62,385 nucleotides of DNA from a virus: IMG/VR virus record IMGVR_UViG_3300034106_004872, positions 1 to 62,385 of that record. One strand, given 5' to 3'. The notes under the pieces were generated by a model. The model saw nothing but the letters and a program-made list of their open reading frames with translations, was not told the origin of the DNA and searched no databases. Position numbers and translations under genes: made by a program. This document shows, one piece after another, positions 44,124-51,000 of the stretch (its first letter is position 1; each line of letters starts with the position of its first letter).

Positions 44124-44624
44124 ATGAAATATACAATTTTAGAGATTCTTCCTGGACAAATTCGTGTTGAGTTTGAAGATAACTCTTGGGCAATAGTTCC
44201 AGTTAAACCTAATGCTACATTGGATGAAATTGATGATGCAGTATCTAAATATGATCCTGATTTTATCTTAAAACCAGAAAGTATTATAAATCCAGATATT
44301 TCAATTGGTGATCAAAGAGAATCTAAGAAAGTAGATAATATTCAACCAGTAGAAAATCAGTCTACACCACAAAGTAATACTCAAGATAATTCCTTATTAT
44401 TAAATATTATATCACCAATTAATCTAGCATTATCAGAATATTTTCATAGACATGGAGATTCTAGACTTAGAGATTTATTAGATACAAAAATTTCAGAATA
44501 TATTTCATCTTCGCAAATTTCAGCAGATCTATTAATAACTAACATATCTAATATGTCTGAAATGTATACTCCAGAAGATATAATGGCACAAGCGGAGGCA
44601 GAATTGAATGCAGAACAATCCTGA
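44124..44624 (+). CDS. Hypothetical protein (166 aa)
   Basis: The N-terminal MKYTILEILPGQIRVEFEDNSWAIVPVKPNATLDEIDDAVSKYDPDF suggests a small beta domain, followed by a Ser/Asn/Gln-rich linker (QPVENQSTPQSNTQDNSL) and a helical C-terminal part. It looks like a virion-associated or chaperone protein. No family recognised. The next gene overlaps it by 17 bases. Confidence 0.5.
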   Translation: MKYTILEILPGQIRVEFEDNSWAIVPVKPNATLDEIDDAVSKYDPDFILKPESIINPDISIGDQRESKKVDNIQPVENQSTPQSNTQDNSLLLNIISPINLALSEYFHRHGDSRLRDLLDTKISEYISSSQISADLLITNISNMSEMYTPEDIMAQAEAELNAEQS

Positions 44625-44769
44625 AAATCGTCAAGCAATTGATAAAATGAAAATCTGTCTACAATGTGAGCATTTTTTCAAACCCACCAGACAATGTAAA
44701 AAATGTGGATGTTTTATGCCTGCTAAAGTAAGAATTCCTAATCAAAAATGCCCTGTTGATAAATGGTAA
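44608..44769 (+). CDS. Small zinc-ribbon protein (53 aa)
   Basis: Contains ICLQCEHFFKPTRQCKKCGCFMPAKVRIPNQKCP, that is C17-x2-C20, C30-x2-C33-x-C35 and C48, a zinc-ribbon or rubredoxin-like knuckle. Such tiny zinc-ribbon proteins occur in T4-like cyanophages, next to 2OG oxygenases in several cases as far as I recall. Function unknown. The start overlaps the preceding gene; the gene ends 4 bases before the first oxygenase. Confidence 0.6.
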   Translation: MQNNPENRQAIDKMKICLQCEHFFKPTRQCKKCGCFMPAKVRIPNQKCPVDKW

Positions 44770-44773
44770 TTAA

Positions 44774-45370
44774 ATGAATAATTTAATTCAAGTTATTAAA
44801 GTTCTTGATGAACATGAACTGAAAATTGTTAACTCATATGTTGATGAATTGCCATTTCAACAAAATACAGTATTTAATTCTGATGGAAAATTAAGAACAG
44901 ATACTTCAGTAAGGTCTAGTTTTGGTTCTTCCATGAATGAGGATCATCAAGCAACTAAACTTTTGCACAGTAGAATAAATGAATCTCTCTTAGTTTATAA
45001 AGAAAGAGTTATTCCAATTAATTCTATGTTTCAGTATTATCCTGTCCCTATAGGATATAGTACTACTTGTTATAGAGAATCAATTCAAGTCTTAGAATAT
45101 TCTCCAAATCAAGAATATAAGTTTCATCATGATACTTCAAATGATCCAAATTCAAAGGAATATCATAGAATCATAAGTATTGTTTTATATTTAAATGATG
45201 ATTTTGAAGGTGGTGGAACAGAATTCCCACATAAGACTTATAAACCTTCTCCAGGATACGGATTAATTTTTCCATCTAATTGGTGCTTCCCACATTCAGG
45301 ACAAAAGGTTTTATCTGGCAAAAAACGAGTCGCTGTTACTTGGTATTATGTGAACGATACTAGTGCTTAA
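44774..45370 (+). CDS. 2OG-Fe(II) oxygenase (prolyl-4-hydroxylase-like) 1
   Basis: A 198-aa dioxygenase of the double-stranded beta-helix fold. Metal ligands H118-x-D120 (KFHHDTSND) and H174 (CFPHSGQK) and the 2-oxoglutarate-binding R185 (GKKRVAVTWYY) are all present, with ISIVLYLNDDFEGGGTEF between them, which is the P4H pattern. These enzymes hydroxylate proline or other side chains using O2 and 2-oxoglutarate. It is one of two in tandem, 0.7 kb after the Gly-rich adhesin and 2.6 kb after the collagen-like fibre. Substrate unknown. Confidence 0.88.
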   Translation: MNNLIQVIKVLDEHELKIVNSYVDELPFQQNTVFNSDGKLRTDTSVRSSFGSSMNEDHQATKLLHSRINESLLVYKERVIPINSMFQYYPVPIGYSTTCYRESIQVLEYSPNQEYKFHHDTSNDPNSKEYHRIISIVLYLNDDFEGGGTEFPHKTYKPSPGYGLIFPSNWCFPHSGQKVLSGKKRVAVTWYYVNDTSA

Positions 45371-45376
45371 TTTTTT

Positions 45377-45916
45377 ATGGAACAAATATTCGAACAAGAT
45401 AATTTTATAACCCTTGATGAATGTAAAACCTTGATAAACTATCAAGAAAGTCATTCACCTAACGATGCATCTAAAGGATTTTGGGATAGTAGAATTGTCA
45501 CTTCCTACGGCGAAAGTATCAAAGATTTAACAAATATCATTCATCAAAGAATAATTAATATTTGTATGAAATTTTATGAGGAAGAAAATATATACCTCGA
45601 ATTTACAAATCTAGTTTATTGGGGAGTTGGAATGAAACTAGAAGCACATGCTGACAATTTTTGGATTGATGACCCACAAAAACCACATTATTCTTCAAAT
45701 CGTGATTATTCTTCTGTATTATATTTGAATGATGATTTTACTGGTGGAGAAACTTATTTCCGAGATTATAATTATAGTATCATTCCCAAACCTGGAAAAT
45801 TAGTGATTTTTACATCAGGAGCAAAACATATTCATGGTGTAACGGAAATATTGAGTGGAAAAAGATATACTATGGCAACTTGGTACACAAAAAATATAAA
45901 TAATCGAATTGCTTGA
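45377..45916 (+). CDS. 2OG-Fe(II) oxygenase (prolyl-4-hydroxylase-like) 2
   Basis: A 179-aa paralogue-like oxygenase with H91-A-D93 (KLEAHADNF), H153 (HIHGVTEI) and R163 (SGKRYTMATWY), plus YSSVLYLNDDFTGGETYF between. All iron and 2OG ligands are intact, so both copies look active. Sequence between the motifs differs from the first copy, so the substrates may differ. Downstream is a consensus sigma70 promoter. The family in cyanophages is known but its role is not settled; nitrogen-status or protein modification has been proposed. Confidence 0.88.
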   Translation: MEQIFEQDNFITLDECKTLINYQESHSPNDASKGFWDSRIVTSYGESIKDLTNIIHQRIINICMKFYEEENIYLEFTNLVYWGVGMKLEAHADNFWIDDPQKPHYSSNRDYSSVLYLNDDFTGGETYFRDYNYSIIPKPGKLVIFTSGAKHIHGVTEILSGKRYTMATWYTKNINNRIA

Positions 45917-45941
45917 CACCCTGCTCCAGATGCCCTATAAT
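45913..45941 (+). promoter_or_regulatory. Consensus sigma70 promoter
   Basis: TTGACA (45913-45918), 17-bp spacer, TATAAT (45936-45941). The hexamers are perfect matches. It drives the next small gene. Confidence 0.95.
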
Positions 45942-45966
45942 GCTTGAGTAACGAAGAAATGCCCAA

Positions 45967-46158
45967 ATGTCCCATAAGACGGAAGAGTTCCTAACTAAAT
46001 GTGTAGTTGATACACTTGCTCGTAAGTTTTATCTCTACTCTAGTGAAGGAAATGAAAAGGTGGTAGAATGTGAAAATATTGAACAGTTTATGAATGTTCT
46101 TGAAGTTGTTCGTGATCAAGTAAATGAAGATAATCTAGTTTATTCTAATCCATTCTGA
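45967..46158 (+). CDS. Small conserved-type early protein (63 aa)
   Basis: Starts MSHKTEEFLTKCVVDTLARKFYLYSSEGNEKVVECENIEQFMNVLEVVRDQVNED. A short mixed alpha/beta protein with one Cys pair, no membrane segment. It has a perfect consensus promoter, so it is expressed early and probably strongly. T4-like cyanophages carry similar short proteins before the tRNA region; function unknown. Confidence 0.65.
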   Translation: MSHKTEEFLTKCVVDTLARKFYLYSSEGNEKVVECENIEQFMNVLEVVRDQVNEDNLVYSNPF

Positions 46159-46161
46159 CAA

Positions 46162-46169
46162 ACTAAATA
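46162..46169 (+). promoter_or_regulatory. Late-type promoter ACTAAATA
   Basis: CTAAATA variant 10 bases before the antitoxin-like gene. It may be by chance in AT-rich spacer. Confidence 0.3.
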
Positions 46170-46179
46170 AAAAACAAAA

Positions 46180-46350
46180 ATGGAAGTTTTTACCGTGGAA
46201 GAATTTCAAGAACGCTTTGACGAACTTATCGAACGAGTCGAAAATGGAGAGCACATCGGAATTGTTGGTGAAAATGGAAATGCAGCAGTGATGATGCCTG
46301 CCGATGATGACCTTGTTCGAATATATACAGACCACGAAGAAGGTTGTTGA
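46180..46350 (+). CDS. Phd/YefM-like antitoxin protein (56 aa)
   Basis: The 56 residues (MEVFTVEEFQERFDELIERVENGEHIGIVGENGNAAVMMPADD) follow the N-terminal half of the Phd/YefM family, with the conserved helix ending E-x-V-E-x-G-E and a strand-turn of the I-V-x-E-N-G-N-x-A-V type. That half binds DNA. The toxin-binding C-terminal extension is short. No toxin gene is adjacent, so it may neutralise a host toxin or act as a DNA-binding regulator. Confidence 0.68.
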   Translation: MEVFTVEEFQERFDELIERVENGEHIGIVGENGNAAVMMPADDDLVRIYTDHEEGC

Positions 46351-46375
46351 CAGAGAGTTCCAGATCCTCTATAAT
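46347..46375 (+). promoter_or_regulatory. Consensus sigma70 promoter for tRNAs
   Basis: TTGACA (46347-46352), 17-bp spacer, TATAAT (46370-46375). Both hexamers are consensus; the -35 overlaps the antitoxin stop. It drives the tRNA cluster. Confidence 0.95.
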
Positions 46376-46390
46376 TGATCTGGATTTTAC

Positions 46391-46478
46391 GCCAGTCAGA
46401 ACAGGTGTTCAGAGTCGCCTTATAAGCGATTTGCCCCAGATTAGGGCCTTTGGGAGGGTTCGATACCCTCGGCTGGTA
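46391..46478 (+). tRNA. tRNA-like gene with long variable arm; apparent anticodon UAU
   Basis: Acceptor GCCAGTC pairs with GGCTGGT (46471-46477). The T arm GAGGG/CCCTC has loop TTCGATA, and the anticodon stem GTCGC/GCGAT (46414-46430) holds loop CTTATAA, giving UAU at 46421-46423 (Ile, AUA). An 11-bp-spaced GCCC/GGGC makes a long variable arm, as in Leu, Ser or Tyr tRNAs. The D arm is unusually short (GAA or GAAC stem). So the class II variable arm and the Ile anticodon conflict. It may be a decayed or specialised tRNA. CCA is not encoded. Confidence 0.5.
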
Positions 46479-46505
46479 TTGCTATTCGTTATTTGCGAAT
46501 AGCAA
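46479..46505 (+). other. 10-bp perfect hairpin between tRNAs
   Basis: TTGCTATTCG (46479-46488) pairs exactly with CGAATAGCAA (46496-46505) around a 7-base loop. There is no T-tract, so it is probably a processing or spacer stem rather than a terminator. Confidence 0.6.
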
Positions 46506-46507
46506 AT

Positions 46508-46581
46508 GCAGGTTTAGCTCTCTGGTCGAAAGCACCGAACTCATAATTCGGCTAAGGTGGGTTCGATCCCCACAACCTGCA
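46508..46581 (+). tRNA. tRNA with CAU anticodon (Met or Ile2)
   Basis: Canonical cloverleaf: acceptor GCAGGTT/AACCTGC (7 bp, ends A), D stem from GCT/AGC, anticodon stem CCGAA/TTCGG with loop CTCATAA (anticodon CAU), T arm GTGGG/CCCAC with loop TTCGATC. CAU reads AUG as tRNA-Met; if C34 is lysidinylated it would read AUA as tRNA-Ile2. No initiator-specific features are clear. Confidence 0.85.
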
Positions 46582-46582
46582 C

Positions 46583-46611
46583 TTGACCACTATGACTTTC
46601 TGAGTTATAAT
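46583..46611 (+). promoter_or_regulatory. Sigma70-type promoter before the split tRNA
   Basis: TTGACC (46583-46588), 17-bp spacer, TATAAT (46606-46611), 13 bases before the split tRNA. Confidence 0.85.
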
Positions 46612-46623
46612 GGTCTTATACAC

Positions 46624-46895
46624 GCCCGTGTAGCCCAGCGGAAGAGGCAAGAGACTTATGTAAAATTGAGCCTCATTTGGGAAACCTTATGAGTGTAATT
46701 CCTCAAATTCGGTGAAACCTGTAAAATGGCAATACCGAGCCAAGCATCGCAAGATGAAGGTGTAGAGACTAGACGGGGAACACCTAAACCGAAAGGTATG
46801 GTGAAGGTATAGTCCAGACCACAAACTGAAAAGGCAACGAAAGTTGTAGTGGTAAGAAAATCTCTCAAGCGGTGGTTCGAATCCACTCACGGGTA
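46624..46895 (+). tRNA. tRNA-Leu(UAA) split by a group I intron
   Basis: The exons 46624-46657 and 46857-46895 join to a 73-nt tRNA. The acceptor is GCCCGTG with CACGGGT (one G-U) plus A73, D stem GCC/GGC, anticodon stem AGAGA/TCTCT, loop CTTAAAA (anticodon UAA), variable loop CAAGC of 5 nt, T arm GGTGG/CCACT with loop TTCGAAT. The intron (46658-46856) interrupts the anticodon between U34 and A35, the same site as in the cyanobacterial trnL(UAA) intron. A short variable loop is atypical for Leu, so charging with Leu is inferred from the anticodon only. It would read UUA, common in AT-rich DNA. Confidence 0.85.
46658..46856 (+). ncRNA. Group I self-splicing intron (199 nt) in tRNA
   Basis: The intron starts after a U (CTT/ATG) and ends in G (GTAAG). 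P1 pairs the exon GAGACTT with GAGCCTC (46668-46674), giving the required U-G at the splice site. P3 is TTCCTC (46699-46704) with GGGGAA (46775-46780). P4 is TCGGT (46709-46713) with ACCGA (46734-46738). P7 is GACTA (46767-46771) with TAGTC (46810-46814). P8 is a CACC...GGTG hairpin with a GAAA loop, and P9 contains CAAC-GAAA-GTTG. There is no internal ORF. Position and core match the subgroup found in cyanobacterial and plastid trnL(UAA). Confidence 0.93.
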
Positions 46896-46901
46896 TGAAC
46901 C

Positions 46902-46938
46902 GATAAACTTATATAAATAACTATATAATGCGTTTATC
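46902..46938 (+). other. Inverted repeat GATAAAC / GTTTATC around a late promoter
   Basis: 7-bp inverted repeats (46902-46908 and 46932-46938) enclose the TATAAATA at 46912. It could form a hairpin in the leader or be an operator-like element. Confidence 0.4.
46912..46919 (+). promoter_or_regulatory. Late promoter TATAAATA
   Basis: Exact late core 22 bases before the HNH homing-endonuclease start. Confidence 0.6.
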
Positions 46939-46941
46939 AGT

Positions 46942-47655
46942 ATGAAACATTCATATACAATAGAAGAATTTAAAAACGCTGTTCAAGGAAGTTATTCTAT
47001 TGCTCAGGCACTTACTAAACTTGGCGTCTCCCCAAGAGGAGGCAATTATAGAGTATTTAAAAAATTTGAAAAACTATATGCAATAGATACTTCCCACTTT
47101 ACTGGTCAAGGTCATTTAAAGGGAAAAACACATAACTTTAACACTATTCCATTAGATGAGATATTGGTTAAAGATTATGGGTATAGTTCAAATAAACTGA
47201 GAAAAAGATTAATAAGTGAAGGAATAAAGGAATATAAATGTGAATGTTGTGGTCTAAGTGAGTGGTTAGGTGAACCAATACCATTAGAACTAGATCATAT
47301 TGACGGAGACCATTATAACAATATATTAGAAAATTTAAAAATCTTATGCCCAAATTGTCACGCTAAAACACCAACATATCGTGGTAAAAATAAAAGAAGT
47401 AAAAATTCACAAACATTAAAAAATAAAAATCAAATAGAAAAAATTAAAAAAGTTTATAATTGCTCTTCTTGTGAAGTTGAGTTAAAAACAAAATCCAAAA
47501 CTGGTCTTTGCTTTTTATGTCATTCAAAATCTCAAAGAAGAGTTGAAAGACCACCGATAGAACAATTACTTATAGAGTTACAAGAAAGTTCTTATGTTGC
47601 CGTTGGGAAAAAATATGGTGTTAGTGACAATACTATTCGCAAATGGTTAAAATAA
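46942..47655 (+). CDS. HNH homing-endonuclease-like protein
   Basis: A 237-aa protein starting 46 bases after the split tRNA. N-terminal residues 1-45 form a helix-turn-helix-like segment (YSIAQALTKLGVS). The HNH core is C100-x2-C103...PLELDHIDGDHYNN (D118-H119)...N131...C136-x2-C139. A second zinc ribbon C164-x2-C167, C180-x2-C183 and a C-terminal helix-turn-helix (206-237, VAVGKKYGVSDNTIRKWLK) follow. This is the structure of HNH nucleases associated with phage introns. Proximity to an ORF-less intron suggests collaborative homing into intron-less tRNA genes. Cutting specificity unknown. Confidence 0.9.
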   Translation: MKHSYTIEEFKNAVQGSYSIAQALTKLGVSPRGGNYRVFKKFEKLYAIDTSHFTGQGHLKGKTHNFNTIPLDEILVKDYGYSSNKLRKRLISEGIKEYKCECCGLSEWLGEPIPLELDHIDGDHYNNILENLKILCPNCHAKTPTYRGKNKRSKNSQTLKNKNQIEKIKKVYNCSSCEVELKTKSKTGLCFLCHSKSQRRVERPPIEQLLIELQESSYVAVGKKYGVSDNTIRKWLK

Positions 47656-47664
47656 ATATAAGAT

Positions 47665-47973
47665 ATGGGAACAACTCCTATGTCTTTAAAGTATAAAATC
47701 ACTCACGCATATTGCTGGTATAATGAAGGTAGTATGATAGTGAAAATGTACTTCATCAACGAGATTCCTTTTACCTTTGATGAATTACCAGATGGGCACT
47801 TATACGACCAAGAACTCTGTAAATTGGCAGATAAGTATCGTGCATTTGAACCAGAAGACTTATATAAAAACTCTTTCTATCTGATAGATGAAGAAGTCCA
47901 TCCATGCTTCTTTCCAGTTGAGTTAGAAAACCCTGAAGATATGCCTGATGATATAGAACCACTCTATGCTTAA
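47665..47973 (+). CDS. Hypothetical protein (102 aa)
   Basis: Starts MGTTPMSLKYKITHAYCWYN; an alternative start is the ATG at 47680 (MSLKYKITH). Beta-rich N-terminal half (MIVKMYFINEIPFTFDELPDGHLYD) and acidic C-terminus (ENPEDMPDDIEP). No family recognised. Confidence 0.5.
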   Translation: MGTTPMSLKYKITHAYCWYNEGSMIVKMYFINEIPFTFDELPDGHLYDQELCKLADKYRAFEPEDLYKNSFYLIDEEVHPCFFPVELENPEDMPDDIEPLYA

Positions 47974-47977
47974 GATT

Positions 47978-47985
47978 AATAAATA
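47978..47985 (+). promoter_or_regulatory. Late promoter AATAAATA
   Basis: Late core 33 bases before the TTG start of the 2018-aa protein. Confidence 0.6.
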
Positions 47986-48018
47986 AAGGATAGAAGAGAG
48001 TAAAAAGAGGACAGAATT

Positions 48019-51000
48019 TTGCCACTCAACAAATTATCTAATTTCATCAAGAATACTGATGGACGCACACTATATGTAAATCCTTATGATCTTGATTCTA
48101 CAGATTCAATTGAAAATACTGGAAATTCTCTTGCACAACCTTTTAAAACCATTCAAAGGGCACTCTTAGAAGCAGCAAGATTCTCTTTTGTGAATGGAAG
48201 AGATAATGATCTTGTAGAAAAGACTACAATCTTAGTTTTTCCTGGAGAACATTTAATTGATAATAGACCTGGATATGCAATTTATGATAATATAGGAACT
48301 GCTTTTGCGGTTCCACCAACTGGAGGAGTAGGAGCACCAGCACTTACAACATTATCTTTAGAACTAGATTCTAATTTTGATCTTACACAAGAAGATAATA
48401 TTCTCTATAAGTTTAATAGTGTCAGAGGTGGAGTTATAATTCCAAGAGGAACTTCAATTGTTGGATTAGATTTAAGAAAAACAAAAGTTCGTCCAAAATA
48501 TGTTCCAAATCCAACTGATAATGCAGTTAAAAAGTCTTCAATTTTCAGAGTAACTGGTGCTTGTTATTTCTGGCAGTTTTCATTTTTTGATGGTGATGAA
48601 AGTGGATTAGTTTATACTCATCCATCTCTTTTTAATACTAATTACCAATCTGTTCCAAGATTTTCTCACCACAAACTCACTTGCTTTGAGTATGCTGATG
48701 GTGTAAATGAAGTTGGAACATATGGTCTTACCGACCTTGATATGTATTATAGCAAATTATCCAATGCTTTCAATACATATCGTCAAATTCCAGCAAGTTC
48801 AAAGTTTCCGAGTGGTGAAGAAAACTTTGCGAAAAGAGATCCTGAATGGGAAATTGTAGGTGCATTTGCTACCGATCCAATTGAAATTCAAACAATTATT
48901 TCTGGTAATGGAACTACAGCAAGCACTCAAGTTACAGTTACCACAAATAGTGATCATAATTTGAATGCTGGAACTCCAATTAAAATTAAAGGAGTGTCAG
49001 TACCTGAATATAATATTTCAACAAAAGTTCAAAATGTTATAAATCAGAATCAATTCACATACTTATTGGAATCATTTCCAATTACATTGGATCCTGCTCC
49101 AGTTGCTACGGGAGCAACTGTAACAGTTGAAACCGATACAGTATCTGGTGCTTCTCCATATATCTTTAACTGCTCTTTAAGATCGGTATGGGGAATGAAT
49201 GGAATGCACGCAGATGGTGCTAAAGCATCAGGTTTCCGTTCAATGGTTGTTGCACAATTTACTGCGGTTTCATTGCAGAAAGATGATCGTGCATTTGTAA
49301 AATATGATCCAGTAACAAGGTCTTATAATGGTGTTACCCCTGTAGATAATGCAGTTTATGGTTCAGCATTACCTACCGGAGCATCGCAAACAAATACGCA
49401 AAAGGTATATCATCTAGATCCTAACGCAATTTATAGAAAAGGTTGGGAATCAAGTCATATTAAAATTTCTAATGATTCGTTTATTCAAATTGTTTCTGTT
49501 TTTGCGATTGGATTTAATAAACACTTTGATATTGAATCTGGTGGAGATGCATCCATTACAAACTCAAATTCAAACTTTGGACAAATATCTTTAAACTCCG
49601 ATGGATTTAAAGCAGAAGCATTTGATAAAGATAATAATGCCTTTATTACTTCCATTATTCCACCAAAGCACATTGTTAATGCGGAAGAGGACATTGAATG
49701 GTTGTCAATTGACGTTGGATTAACAACTAACTCAACTTATAATCCATTAGGAGATAAGATATATCTTTATGGATTGGCGGCAAGAGATAGTCTTCCAGTT
49801 AATATAACACAAGGATATAGAATTGGTGCAAGAGTAAATGATAAATTATATCTTCCGATTAACAATACTGAATATTCTGCAAACATTTACATGCAGGATG
49901 GATTCACCAGTTCGTATAAAGTGTATGATGTTGCAAGTGTTACCAATTCTATTCTCACTTTAACCACAAATCACAATCTTTCAGATGGTGAAAAAATTAT
50001 TATCAATAGTGAAACTGGAGATCTTCCAGAAAACGTAACTCCACATGTTATTTTCTATGCAATTGTTTCTGGTATTGATCTCAACGCCGATCAAATCAAA
50101 TTAGCAACTTCATATACAAATGCTCTAAATGGAGAAGATCTTCAAATTTATAAAGGAGCACAACTCAAGATTTACAGTAGAGTTTCTGATAAGAATGCGG
50201 GAGAAATTGGTTCTCCAATTCAATTTGATGAAACTGCAGGAAACTGGTATATTCAAGTAAATTCATCAAATGCAATTTATAATCAATTGAATGCCTTGGG
50301 TGTTTCTGTATTAAGTGAGACTACAGATTTAACTTATATTAAGAGAATCGTTGATGATCGTAGTTTAGACGAAAAAATTTATAAAATCCGAGTTGTAATT
50401 CCAAAGGAACTTCCTGGATCAAAAAATCCAGAGGATGGATTTATTATTCAAGAATCTAGTACAACTGGTGTAGGAACAAATTATTTCACTCAAACCGTCA
50501 TTTCGGGGGTAGATTATGAATATGATAAAAATCCAAGATTCATTACTACTTGTACTCTAGCAACAAATACAGTTACGGTATTAACATCTCTTCCTCATGA
50601 TTTGAATGTTGGTGATTTAGTTATCATTCGAAATGTAACTGATGATAATAATCCTAGTGGTTTATATGATCGTGGTTACAATGGTAAATTTGAAGTTAAA
50701 ACAATTGTAAATGATATGTCATTTACATATGAAACTACTGACGTAAATGAGAAAATACATACACCTGCAGCAACAAGCACAAACAATATTAACTTAAGAA
50801 CAACTGCTGAACAAGTTAGAGATCTTCCTCGCTTTGAAAAAAATGATTGTCAATCAAATCTTTATGTTTATAGAAACGAGGTCATTTCACCTTATGTTGA
50901 AGGATCTCAAGATGGAATCTATCATTTATATGTTTTAAATGCAAGTAATGCAATTACTGAAGAATTTACAAATCTTGAATATTCTCAAAGTCCAGTTGAT

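Noticed and set aside
46180-46624. Possible toxin partner of the Phd-like gene
   Set aside because: No frame of toxin size lies on either side; the following sequence is a promoter and tRNAs, and the preceding gene is a conserved small protein without toxin motifs.
46391-46895. tRNA cluster as a prophage attachment site
   Set aside because: No integrase or excisionase gene is present in this window and the genome type (T4-like cyanophage) is lytic. No duplicated tRNA 3' end was seen.
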